64,000 nucleotides of DNA from Streptomyces sp. NBC_00457 (lineage in GTDB: Bacteria; Actinomycetota; Actinomycetes; Streptomycetales; Streptomycetaceae). The notes beneath the pieces are model-generated. The model searched no databases and was not told the origin of the DNA. It worked only from the letters and a program-made list of their open reading frames with translations. Positions 42,954 to 50,724 of the stretch are shown here, one piece after another; the first letter of the stretch is position 1, and the number at the start of each line of letters is the position of its first letter. Made by a program: the position numbers and the translations under genes. Where the stretch lies: NCBI RefSeq assembly GCF_036014015.1, contig NZ_CP107905.1, forward strand, positions 5,022,001-5,086,000, read 5' to 3'.

Positions 42954-44087
42954 ATGGAGAAGATCTGGGCCAACTCGGCCGACTCACACTTCCTGGAGCC
43001 GGACGACCTATGGGTCAGCAACCTGCCCAAGCACTTGGCCGAGCTGATGCCGCGCTCGGAGAAGGACCCCGACGGCGCGTGGGAGACCGTCCACATCGAC
43101 GGGATGTCCTTCCGCCGTGCGACGCCCCCGGTCAAGGTTCAGGAGTTCATGGAGGCCACGCATCGCGCGCCGGGCGCCCGGGACATCGGCCTGCGGATGA
43201 AGGACCTCGACAACGAGGGCGTCTGGGGTGAGCTGGTCTTCCCGTCACTGGGCATGTGGTCCTCGTCCTTCCGCACGCCCGAGGCCCTGCGCGAGGCGCT
43301 GCGTGTCAGCAACGACTGGGCCTGGGAGACCATCGCGCAGGCCACTCCCCGTCTCGTACCGGCCGCGCAGGTGTCCACCCTGGACGTCGACGACGCCGTG
43401 CACGAGCTGGAGCGGGTCGCCGCCATGGGCTACCGCGCGGTCTTCCTGCCGACCGCCCCGCACCCCAAGCAGAAGGACTACAACCACGACGTGTGGGAGC
43501 CCTTCTGGGCGCTCGCCGAGGAGGCGAACGTCGTGCTCGCCTTCCACATCGGCACCGACCCGGTCGACCTGACCACCGGCGGCCAGATCGGCGTCGTCTT
43601 CCGCGGCCCCGGCGGCGCGGTGCTCAACTACACCGAGACGACGTACGGCGGCCAGCGCGCGGTGACCAAGATGGTCGCCTCCGGCGCGCTGGACCGGCAC
43701 CCGGACCTGAAGGTCCTGGTCGCCGAGGGCGGCGCGACCTGGGTGCCGTTCATCGCCGACCGGATCGAGGAGGGCTACCGGCAGCACCACCAGATGGTCC
43801 GCCCCAAGCTCAAGCGCTCACCCCGCGAGATCATCTACTCGCAGGTGTACGCGTCCTTCCAGCACGACGCCACCGCGGTGGCCGCCGCCTCCTCGATGGG
43901 CTACCGCAACGTCATGTGGGGCAGCGACTACCCCCACATGGAGGGCACCTTCGGCCACACCCAAGAGACCCTGCACGGTCTCTTCGACGGAGTGGACCCG
44001 GCCCTGCGCGAGCGCATCACGGTGGGCGCCTTCGCCGAACTCTTCCCCGAGGTGCCGCCGCTGCCGGCCGGCGCGAACGCCGCCTGA
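42954..44087 (+). CDS. Amidohydrolase-2 family metal-dependent hydrolase (first of three)
   Basis: ATG 42954 follows AAGGAG. The 377-residue TIM-barrel protein has NSADSHFLEPDDLW at the N-terminus, where the usual metal-binding pair is ADSH rather than HxH. AFHIGTDP supplies the central His. The C-terminal GSDYPHMEGTFGH carries the catalytic Asp. This matches the PF04909 group that includes decarboxylases and lactone hydrolases acting on aromatic or polyketide-like carboxylates. Three members in 5 kb suggest a degradation or tailoring pathway. Confidence 0.85.
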   Translation: MEKIWANSADSHFLEPDDLWVSNLPKHLAELMPRSEKDPDGAWETVHIDGMSFRRATPPVKVQEFMEATHRAPGARDIGLRMKDLDNEGVWGELVFPSLGMWSSSFRTPEALREALRVSNDWAWETIAQATPRLVPAAQVSTLDVDDAVHELERVAAMGYRAVFLPTAPHPKQKDYNHDVWEPFWALAEEANVVLAFHIGTDPVDLTTGGQIGVVFRGPGGAVLNYTETTYGGQRAVTKMVASGALDRHPDLKVLVAEGGATWVPFIADRIEEGYRQHHQMVRPKLKRSPREIIYSQVYASFQHDATAVAAASSMGYRNVMWGSDYPHMEGTFGHTQETLHGLFDGVDPALRERITVGAFAELFPEVPPLPAGANAA

Positions 44088-44094
44088 GGCCGCC

Positions 44095-44295
44095 ATGTCC
44101 GACAACGTCATGTACGACTCGCCGACCGAGTTCCTGCACGAGGTCGCCGGCTCCGGCAACCGCTGTATGGCCCAGTCGGTGATCCCGCGGGACGACGGCA
44201 GTTACATCTGCGCCTGTTCCTGCGAGCGCTGGGAGGTCGTCGCCCCCAGCCGCGAAGAAGGGCTGCGGCTCGCCCGCCGGCACACCAACTCCTGA
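44095..44295 (+). CDS. Small conserved-type protein with Cys pair
   Basis: A 66-residue protein starts 7 bp after the amidohydrolase stop. It contains CxC-x-C (YICACSCERWEV) after a single Cys (GNRCMAQ) and ends in EEGLRLARRHTNS. The Cys cluster could bind metal. No family recognised. Tight spacing places it in the amidohydrolase operon. Confidence 0.7.
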   Translation: MSDNVMYDSPTEFLHEVAGSGNRCMAQSVIPRDDGSYICACSCERWEVVAPSREEGLRLARRHTNS

Positions 44296-44334
44296 TGTCC
44301 ACCCCGTAACCCAACGCGCCGGGAGGCGATGGCG

Positions 44335-45516
44335 ATGACCGATCAGCGCAAGCGGATCTTCGACTGCGACCAGCACATGTACGAGGAGCGGGACTCCTTC
44401 ACCCGCTACCTCCCCAAGGAGTTCCTCGGCACGGCGGTCGCCCCGATCACCCTGCCGGACGGCCGCGAGGTGATCCTCGCCGGCGACCGGATCGTCGTAT
44501 GCCTGGAGCCGGAGTTCGGCCAGGTCTACCGGCCCGGCTCGCTCAAGGAGATGCTCAAGGCGATGGCCTCGGGCAACCCCGAGGAGACCTACCAGTTCGA
44601 GCCGATGCACGAGGCGTACCAGAACCGCGACGCCCGGCTGACACTCATGGACGAGCAGGGCGTCGACCAGACGATCATGTATCCGGGCGGCTGGGCGCTG
44701 GTCGCCGAGGAGTACGTGAAATCGTCCGAGGCGCTGTACGCCAACGTCCACTCGTTCAACCGGTACATGAACGAGGTCTGGGGCTTCGACCACAAGGGCC
44801 GCATCTACGCCCCCGCCCTGCTGTCACTGCGTGACCTCGACAGCGCGGTCAAGGAGCTGGAGTACGTCCTGGAGCAGGGCGCCCGCTTCATCCTGCTGCC
44901 GACCGGACCGGTGTACGGCCGCTCGCCGGGTGACCCGTACTTCGACCCGTTCTGGAAACTGGTGAACGAGGCCAAGGCGAGCGTCTGTTACCACATCAGC
45001 GAGTTCTACTACAACTCGCAGGTGGCGCCCGCCTGGGGCTTCGAGCCGAACCCGATCCACTTCCGGATGTCGGCGTGGCAGTGGATGAACACCTACGGCC
45101 AGCGCCCGATCGAGGAGACGCTCTCCGCGCTCATCTTCGACAACCTCTTCGGCCGCTTCCCCGACATCAACATCCTGGTGTCGGAGTTCGGCGCGGAGTG
45201 GGTGCCGCACTTCGTCGGGCACATGGACAAGAGCCGGGGCATGGGCCGCAACGGTCCCTGGATCGGCGGAAAGCTCGAGGAGCGCCCCAGCAAGGTCTTC
45301 CGCAAGCACGTCCGCGTGGTGCCGTATCCGGAGGACGACATCCCGAGCCTGGTCGCGCGGCTCGGCTACCACGAGTCGCTGGTCATGGGCTCGGACTACC
45401 CGCACGCGGAGGGCGTCGCGGCGCCGGCGGAATACTGGAAGCTGATGGAGGGGCTGGATGCGTCCGTCCAGGAAGACATCATGTACAACAATGCCCAGCA
45501 GTTGATCACCCGTTGA
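44335..45516 (+). CDS. Amidohydrolase-2 family hydrolase (second of three)
   Basis: ATG 44335 is preferred over ATG 44329 because GGGAGG then lies 9 rather than 3 nt away. The protein has FDCDQHMYE (DxH metal pair), the middle VCYHISEFYYN, VSEFGAEWVPHF, and GSDYPHAEG with the catalytic Asp. It shares the fold of its neighbour but is diverged, so the pair are ancient paralogues rather than a recent duplication. Second gene in the amidohydrolase operon. Confidence 0.85.
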   Translation: MTDQRKRIFDCDQHMYEERDSFTRYLPKEFLGTAVAPITLPDGREVILAGDRIVVCLEPEFGQVYRPGSLKEMLKAMASGNPEETYQFEPMHEAYQNRDARLTLMDEQGVDQTIMYPGGWALVAEEYVKSSEALYANVHSFNRYMNEVWGFDHKGRIYAPALLSLRDLDSAVKELEYVLEQGARFILLPTGPVYGRSPGDPYFDPFWKLVNEAKASVCYHISEFYYNSQVAPAWGFEPNPIHFRMSAWQWMNTYGQRPIEETLSALIFDNLFGRFPDINILVSEFGAEWVPHFVGHMDKSRGMGRNGPWIGGKLEERPSKVFRKHVRVVPYPEDDIPSLVARLGYHESLVMGSDYPHAEGVAAPAEYWKLMEGLDASVQEDIMYNNAQQLITR

Positions 45517-45599
45517 TCCCCGTTGATGATCGCTTGATCATCGCTTGATCACTCGCTGACGCTTGTCGATCATGTCGAGAGCCGCACCGGAGGCGCGCG

Positions 45600-46523
45600 A
45601 TGAGTACCGGCATCACCGAGGCCCTGATCACCCTGGGCCGCCGGTACGTGCGCGACGCCCCGGTGCCGCTCGGCAAGGCACCGCTGGCCGCGCGGTACCT
45701 CAACTCCCATCTGCGGGAGCATCCCAGGCGCCGGGTCGTGGAGACCCGGTTCGGCGCCCGGTTCGCGGTCGACACACAGGACCTCATCCAGCGCTACGTC
45801 TATCTGTTCGGCGTCTGGGAGCCCCACATGACGGCCTGGCTCCGCGGCCGGCTGCGCCCCGGCGACACCTTCGTCGACGTCGGCGCCAACGTGGGCTACT
45901 TCGCGGTCCTCGGCTCCCGGCTCGTCGGCGACACGGGCCGCGTCGTGGCCGTGGAGGCGTCCCCCGCCTTCCACGACCGGATGCGCCGGCAGCTCACCCT
46001 CAACAACTGCACCAACGTCCGCACCGTGAACGCCGCGGTCTCCGACGGCCACAAGACGCTCACCTTCGTCCTGGCCAGCTCCCGCAACATGGGCGCGAAC
46101 TCCATCGTCCCGTACGACGGCCCGGCCGAGTCCACCTTCGAGGCCGAGGCCCAGCCGCTCGCCGAACTCCTCGACCCGGCCGACCTCGCCCACGCCCGCG
46201 TGATCAAGATCGACGTGGAGGGAGCGGAGGGCAGCGTCGTACGAGGCCTGGCCCCCGTCCTCGACCGCCTCAGGGACGACGCGGAGATCGCCGTAGAGGT
46301 CACGCCGGACCGAATGGCCCAACTAGGCGATTCGGTGGAGGAGTTGCTGGAGACCATGCGCGCCCACGGCTTCCACACCTACCGCCTCCCCAACAGCTAC
46401 AAGCCGGAGAGCTACCCCCACGCCCTGCGCAGCCCGTCGCCACCGGTGCGCTGGCGGGGACCGATCGTCGGTGAGACAGAGCTGGTCTTCTCCCGCATGG
46501 ATGCCGAGGAACTGACCGGTTAG
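45600..46523 (+). CDS. FkbM-type SAM methyltransferase
   Basis: ATG 45600 has GGAGG 8 nt upstream. The Rossmann core shows DTFVDVGANVGYFAV (Asp93 region), VVAVEASP for the adenosine ribose, and the FkbM-typical VIKIDVEGAEGSVVRGL. The family O-methylates sugars, polyketides or phenols. It ends overlapping the ferredoxin gene tail by 4 bp on the opposite strand. Location next to amidohydrolases suggests the pathway modifies a hydroxylated substrate. Confidence 0.85.
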   Translation: MSTGITEALITLGRRYVRDAPVPLGKAPLAARYLNSHLREHPRRRVVETRFGARFAVDTQDLIQRYVYLFGVWEPHMTAWLRGRLRPGDTFVDVGANVGYFAVLGSRLVGDTGRVVAVEASPAFHDRMRRQLTLNNCTNVRTVNAAVSDGHKTLTFVLASSRNMGANSIVPYDGPAESTFEAEAQPLAELLDPADLAHARVIKIDVEGAEGSVVRGLAPVLDRLRDDAEIAVEVTPDRMAQLGDSVEELLETMRAHGFHTYRLPNSYKPESYPHALRSPSPPVRWRGPIVGETELVFSRMDAEELTG

Positions 46524-46708
46524 TCCGCGATCGTGATGGCCTGCGAAGGACACCTCTCTGCCGCTTCCCGCACCCGCGGATCGTCACCGGTGTCCTCACG
46601 CCCCGGTATCACCGCACCGAAACCGTCCTCCGCGGTGAAGACGGACGGCACCCGGTAGACGCAATCGCCGGAGCCATAACAGCGGTCGGGGTCGACGGAG
46701 ACCTTCAT
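46520..46708 (-). CDS. Single-cluster ferredoxin
   Basis: A 62-residue ferredoxin with CYGSGDC (Cys10, Cys16) and a third Cys at 53 (ERCPSQAI). Gly in place of the second Cys of a CxxCxxC motif indicates a [3Fe-4S] cluster, the type that feeds cytochrome P450s. No P450 gene is in the window. It follows the third amidohydrolase by 46 bp on the same strand, so it is probably co-transcribed. Confidence 0.85.
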   Translation of the reverse strand: MKVSVDPDRCYGSGDCVYRVPSVFTAEDGFGAVIPGREDTGDDPRVREAAERCPSQAITIAD

Positions 46709-46754
46709 GCCCCTTCCCGTTCCCGCCCGACGACCCCGTGAATCGAGCCCGCCG

Positions 46755-47957
46755 CTACCGGTCGAAGGGCAGCTCCAGCATCCGGATGGCGTTGCCCCGC
46801 AGCAGCTTGTACGTCACCTCGTCGGAGAGACCGGCCACATGCTCGGCCGCCACCTTCTTCGTCTCCGGCCAGGTCGAGTCGACGTGCGGATAGTCCGTCT
46901 CGAAGGTCGCGTTGTCCACGCCGACGGTCTCGATGGCCTCGATGCCGTGCCGGTCACGGAAGAAGCAGCAGAAGATCTGCCGGTAGTAGTACGTCGACGG
47001 CGGCTCCGGAATCAGGTCCTTGACGCCGCCCCACGCCCGGTGCTCCTCCCACACGTCGTCCGCGCGCTCGAGGGCGTACGGGATCCAGCCCATCTGCCCT
47101 TCGCTGTACGCGAGTTTGAGCCGGGGGAACTTCACCAGCACGCCGCTGAACAGGAAGTCCATCATCGACGCCATGGCGTTGTTGAAGCTGAGGGAGGCCT
47201 GGACGGCGGGGGGAGCGTCGGGTGAGGCGGCCGGCATCTGCGAGGACGACCCGATGTGCATGTTGACCACCGTCCCGGTCTCCTCGCAGGCCGCGAAGAA
47301 GGGGTCCCAGTAGCCGGAGTGGATGGAGGGCAGCCCGAGATAGGTCGGGATCTCGCTGAAGGTGACGGCACGGACGCCCCGGGCGGCGTTGCGGTGGATC
47401 TCCGCGACGGCCAGCTCGATGTCCCACAGGGGGATCAGGCACAGCGGGATCAGCCGGCCGCCGCTGTCCCCGCACCACTCCTCGACCATCCAGTCGTTGT
47501 AGGCGCGCACGCACGCGAGGCCGACCTCCTTGTCCTTGGCCTCGGCGAAGGTCTGCCCGCAGAACCGGGGGAAGGTCGGGAAGCAGAGCGAGGCCTCGAC
47601 ATGGTTGATGTCCATGTCCTCCAGCCGGGCCTTCGGATCCCAGCAGCCCCGCCGCATCTGCTCCCGTGTGATCCCGTCGAGCGTCATCTCGTCCCGTGAG
47701 AAGCCGACGGCCGCGATGATGCGCTTGTACGGGAAGAACTCGCCTTCGTACTCCCACCAGTCGGTGATCTGGCCGTCCGGATCGGTCGTGAACCGGTACT
47801 TCCCGCCGACGTACGCGAGGTCGCCAATGCCGGCGGTGAAGGGTTTCGGCCCCTTGTCCCGGTACTTGGCCGGGAGCCACGTCTCGAAGAGGTGCGCCGG
47901 CTCGATCACGTGATCGTCCACGCTGATGACCTTGGGCAGATCCCTGGTATCGCTCAC
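46755..47957 (-). CDS. Amidohydrolase-2 family hydrolase (third of three)
   Basis: The 400-residue protein has ISVDDHVIEP (DxH pair), VEASLCFPTFPRFCGQ, VNMHIGSSSQMP, LAYSEGQMGWIPYALERAD and ETDYPHVDSTWP with the catalytic Asp. It is closest to the actinobacterial amidohydrolases found in aromatic or steroid-like acid catabolism clusters. A nested palindrome lies just upstream (47965-48001). With the ferredoxin it forms a leftward unit convergent with the FkbM gene. Confidence 0.85.
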   Translation of the reverse strand: MSDTRDLPKVISVDDHVIEPAHLFETWLPAKYRDKGPKPFTAGIGDLAYVGGKYRFTTDPDGQITDWWEYEGEFFPYKRIIAAVGFSRDEMTLDGITREQMRRGCWDPKARLEDMDINHVEASLCFPTFPRFCGQTFAEAKDKEVGLACVRAYNDWMVEEWCGDSGGRLIPLCLIPLWDIELAVAEIHRNAARGVRAVTFSEIPTYLGLPSIHSGYWDPFFAACEETGTVVNMHIGSSSQMPAASPDAPPAVQASLSFNNAMASMMDFLFSGVLVKFPRLKLAYSEGQMGWIPYALERADDVWEEHRAWGGVKDLIPEPPSTYYYRQIFCCFFRDRHGIEAIETVGVDNATFETDYPHVDSTWPETKKVAAEHVAGLSDEVTYKLLRGNAIRMLELPFDR

Positions 47958-47964
47958 GCTGTAC

Positions 47965-48001
47965 CCCTAATCTGACGATCCATCAGATTCAGAGGTTAGG
48001 G
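47965..48001. promoter_or_regulatory. Nested palindrome upstream of third amidohydrolase
   Basis: AATCTGA (47969-47975) and TCAGATT (47983-47989) pair perfectly over a 7-nt spacer, and CCCTAA/TTAGGG (47965-47970, 47996-48001) pair outside it. It lies 8 bp from the amidohydrolase start and 67 bp from the DoxX start, so one regulator could control both divergent genes. The nearby TetR protein is a candidate, though its own palindrome differs. Confidence 0.65.
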
Positions 48002-48067
48002 CAGCCTTCTCACGGCAGCAAGGGAATGGCGGCACGGGAACCGGCGCCCGACCCCGGGGAGGTCCAC

Positions 48068-48517
48068 ATGCAGAGCATCTGGCTGAGCGGCGCCGAGTGG
48101 CTCGCCGTCCTCCGAGTCGGCCTCGGCCTGTGGTGGCTGGAGAGCTGGCGGCACAAGGACAAGCGGGACTGGTTCGCCGGCGGCGGCATCAGGTGGGCGG
48201 CCGGCATCGCGGCGGAACACCGCTGGGGCTTCGTCCGGCAGGGCTTCGACCGCATCGTCAAACCCCGCCCGCGCCTCATGGCGTACGTCGTCGCGTACGC
48301 GGAACTCGCGCTCGGCCTCGGGCTCATCGTCGGCTTCCTCACACCGATCGCCCTGGTCGCCGGCCTCCTGCTCAACCTGATCTATCTCGTCCTGATGATC
48401 CACGACTGGGCCGAGCAGGGGCAGAACCTCATGATGGCGCTGATCTCGCTGGTCACGCTGTTCGCGATGGGGTGGCAGTCGTGGTCGGTGGACGCGGCGC
48501 TGGGGCTCTTCGGGTAG
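48068..48517 (+). CDS. DoxX-like membrane protein
   Basis: ATG 48068 sits behind GGGGAGG; the frame is open earlier but lacks a site. The 149-residue protein has about four membrane helices (WLAVLRVGLGLWWLES, AYVVAYAELALGLGLIVGFL, IALVAGLLLNLIYLVLMI, LMMALISLVTLFAMG). This pattern fits the DoxX/DoxD superfamily. Some members are tied to redox or thiosulfate metabolism; here the partner is unknown. It is divergent from the third amidohydrolase and may share its operator. Confidence 0.75.
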   Translation: MQSIWLSGAEWLAVLRVGLGLWWLESWRHKDKRDWFAGGGIRWAAGIAAEHRWGFVRQGFDRIVKPRPRLMAYVVAYAELALGLGLIVGFLTPIALVAGLLLNLIYLVLMIHDWAEQGQNLMMALISLVTLFAMGWQSWSVDAALGLFG

Positions 48518-48558
48518 GTCGTAGCCGTAAGGACATCGAAGGACCTCGCCCACGCGAC

Positions 48559-48987
48559 CTAGGAACGCCTGCGCCCCACCATCGCGACGGCCGTCCCGAT
48601 CCCCGCGCACACCAGCCCGATCCCACCGAAGATCAGCGGCAGCAGCCACAGCGAGGCGAACCCGTTGATCCGCGCGTCCTCGGGGGAATCGGCGCGGTAC
48701 AGCACCTCGACCCGCTCACCCTCCTCGTACGAGGGCGGGTTGGAACCCGTGGAGTCCCGGAACGTCCTCGGCGTGCCGTCCGCCGACGTGAACTCGACCA
48801 CGGGGTAGGCCGTGGGCTTGTCGTTCTGCCGCTGCTTGCGGGTCGCGCCGCTCTGGTCGTTCCGCCACTCCAGCGCGACCACCGTGCCCCGGGCACGCTC
48901 GGCATCCGCCAGGAACGAGACCGACACCCCCGCGAGGATCAACCCGACGACCAAGAACAGCGACCCGAACGCGATCACCCCGAACAC
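48559..48987 (-). CDS. DUF3592 membrane protein
   Basis: The 142-residue protein has a first membrane helix (VIAFGSLFLVVGLILAG), an extracytoplasmic beta domain (ARGTVVALEW, YPVVEFTSADGTPRTF, GERVEVLYRADSPEDARING) and a second helix (LWLLPLIFGGIGLVCAGIG). This is the standard DUF3592 layout. Function unknown. It converges on the DoxX-like gene. Confidence 0.8.
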   Translation of the reverse strand: MFGVIAFGSLFLVVGLILAGVSVSFLADAERARGTVVALEWRNDQSGATRKQRQNDKPTAYPVVEFTSADGTPRTFRDSTGSNPPSYEEGERVEVLYRADSPEDARINGFASLWLLPLIFGGIGLVCAGIGTAVAMVGRRRS

Positions 48988-49064
48988 GATCCACCGGCGA
49001 GCACCCCGCCATTCCTCTCACCTGTCCGGAGAGGGACGTTATCCCAGGCCGTACGGTCGCAGCA

Positions 49065-49208
49065 CTACAGCAGGCGGACGCCGATGAGAGGGACGTTCCA
49101 TTCGTTTCTCTCGACGTTGCCATAGCCGTCTTTCGCCGCGGCCGGAACCACGAGCAGCATCAGCCCGGCGAGGGCAACGGCCAAGACGGCGCAAACACGA
49201 CGCTTCAC
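49065..49208 (-). CDS. Small secreted peptide, 47 residues
   Basis: GTG 49208 is preceded by GAGGAGG with 3-4 nt spacing. The N-terminus is a clear signal peptide (KRRVCAVLAVALAGLMLLVVPAAAK). The mature part would be only about 22 residues (DGYGNVERNEWNVPLIGVRLL). No family recognised. The mature sequence lacks Cys and looks like a small secreted factor. It is monocistronic between the DUF3592 and reductase genes. Confidence 0.65.
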   Translation of the reverse strand: MKRRVCAVLAVALAGLMLLVVPAAAKDGYGNVERNEWNVPLIGVRLL

Positions 49209-49281
49209 GATTCCTCCTCGGCGATGACAGTGCCGACCACCCTGCTCCGAGCCGCCGACCCCGCCCGCCCGGACACGCCGC

Positions 49282-49911
49282 TCAGCTCGTGGGTTCAGCC
49301 GCCCGGTCGGCTCCGTACGTCCCGTACGCCGGAAGTCCCGTCGATTCGAAGACGTGCACCGACAGGCCGCCCGGTGTCGTCCGGTGGCTGACGAGACGCA
49401 GCCCGGCCGGGGCGCCACCGTCCGGGAACAGACGTCGGCCCTGGCCCACCACGACCGGGGCGATCGCGAGCCGCAACGTGTCGACGAGACCGGCGGCCAG
49501 CAGGGACTGGGCCAGCCGCGCGCTGCCGTGGATCTGCAGTTCCCGGCCGGGCTGCCGTTTCAGCTCGGCGACCTCGGCGGGGATGTCGCCGGACAGGATC
49601 GTGGTCGGGTTCCAGTCGGCCCTGGTCAAGCTGTGGGAGGCGACGTACTTCGGCAGGCCGTTCAGGGTGGCGGCGCCCGGATGGTCGGTCATCTTCGGCC
49701 AGTCCCGCGCGAAGTTCTCGTATGTACGGCGCCCGAACAGGAACGCGTCCGCCTCGCCGAGCCAGGCGGTGGCCAGCCGCTCGAACTCCTCGTCCAGATG
49801 CGGCACGAACCAGCCGCCCCGCGTGAACCCGTCACTCGGGTCCTCGTCCGGGGAGCCCGGCCCCTGCGAGACACCGTCGAGCGTCAGAAACTCCTGGACC
49901 ACCAGCTTCAT
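49282..49911 (-). CDS. Dihydrofolate-reductase-like (RibD C-terminal) protein
   Basis: ATG 49911 starts KLVVQEFLTLDGVSQGPGSP, the canonical N-terminus of this family; the frame is open to 50019 without better support. Visible motifs are LFGRRTYENFARDWP, the NADPH-binding GRELQIHGSARLAQSLLAAGLVDTLRL and the closing VVVGQGRRLFPDGG. These proteins are NADPH-dependent reductases of unknown physiological substrate. It is divergent from the TetR regulator at 50057. Confidence 0.85.
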   Translation of the reverse strand: MKLVVQEFLTLDGVSQGPGSPDEDPSDGFTRGGWFVPHLDEEFERLATAWLGEADAFLFGRRTYENFARDWPKMTDHPGAATLNGLPKYVASHSLTRADWNPTTILSGDIPAEVAELKRQPGRELQIHGSARLAQSLLAAGLVDTLRLAIAPVVVGQGRRLFPDGGAPAGLRLVSHRTTPGGLSVHVFESTGLPAYGTYGADRAAEPTS

Positions 49912-50030
49912 CGCACACCACTCTCTTCCCGACAGGGAGACAGGATCGTCCCCACTCCTTGGACACCGTGGCACACGGAAACTCATCGGCCCGCGAGCAC
50001 CGCCGCCGGCCTCACGCATTCTTGAGCGAG

Positions 50031-50046
50031 CGATCCAGATAAGTTA
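50031..50046. promoter_or_regulatory. Operator-like repeat upstream of TetR gene
   Basis: CGATCCAGATAAGTTA lies 10 bp before the TetR start. The same sequence recurs twice before the hydrolase gene (50686-50698 and 50700-50715), which suggests TetR binding and autoregulation. Confidence 0.6.
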
Positions 50047-50056
50047 CCGTGGGCGC

Positions 50057-50635
50057 ATGGCAAGGACCCGGGAGTTCGACACCGAGGCGGCGGTGAGCCG
50101 TGCGATGGAGCTGTTCTGGGCGCACGGGTTCGAGGCGACGTCGGTGCGCGATCTGACTCAGCACCTCGGGATCGGGCAGGGGTCCTTGTACGCCGCGTTC
50201 GGCGGCAAGGACGGCCTGTACCGGGCCGCACTGGAGCACTACCGCACCACGTTCGCGGCGGCGGCACTGCGCAGTCTCGACGAGGGGACGGATGCCCGGT
50301 CGGCGATCCGTGCGCTGCTGGTCGAGCGGATCCGCATCGCTGTCGAACACGGCGGCAGGGGCTGCCTGTTGGTCAATGCCGCCACCGAGCGCCTGCCGGA
50401 GGACCAGCCGACCCGGCGCACCGTGCGGGACGTGCTGGGCGCCAACCAGGACGCGCTCACCGACCTGCTGCGCGCGGCGTCCGAGCGCGGCGAGATCTCG
50501 ACGCGGCACGACCCGCACACCCTCGCCGCCTTCCTCGTCACCTTCCTCAACGGCCTCCTGGTGGCTTCGAAGATCACGCCGGACGCCCGCGCCCTCGAAC
50601 CCCTCGTAGAGGTCGCGCTGACCACGCTCGACTGA
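50057..50635 (+). CDS. TetR-family regulator
   Basis: The 192-residue protein has the HTH AVSRAMELFWAHGFEATSVRDLTQHLGIGQGSLYAAFGGKDGLYRAAL and a C-terminal TetR_C-type domain with CLLVNAATERLP. This Cys-containing motif is typical of the group that includes AcnR/ComR-like regulators of oxidoreductases. It is followed by the alpha/beta hydrolase gene, and three operator-like repeats flank it. The gene's end carries a 19-bp direct duplication that includes the stop codon (50627-50645 and 50650-50668). Confidence 0.85.
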   Translation: MARTREFDTEAAVSRAMELFWAHGFEATSVRDLTQHLGIGQGSLYAAFGGKDGLYRAALEHYRTTFAAAALRSLDEGTDARSAIRALLVERIRIAVEHGGRGCLLVNAATERLPEDQPTRRTVRDVLGANQDALTDLLRAASERGEISTRHDPHTLAAFLVTFLNGLLVASKITPDARALEPLVEVALTTLD

Positions 50636-50685
50636 CTCTTCATGCCCTACTCGACTGACTCTTCATGCTCTGAATCTGTATCGGA

Positions 50686-50715
50686 CGATCCAGATAAGGC
50701 GATCCAGACAAGTTA
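50686..50715. promoter_or_regulatory. Two tandem operator-like repeats before hydrolase
   Basis: CGATCCAGATAAG (50686-50698) and CGATCCAGACAAGTTA (50700-50715) lie end to end just before the hydrolase start at 50725. They match the copy ahead of the TetR gene, so the hydrolase is probably its target. Confidence 0.6.
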
Positions 50716-50724
50716 GGTGACCGA

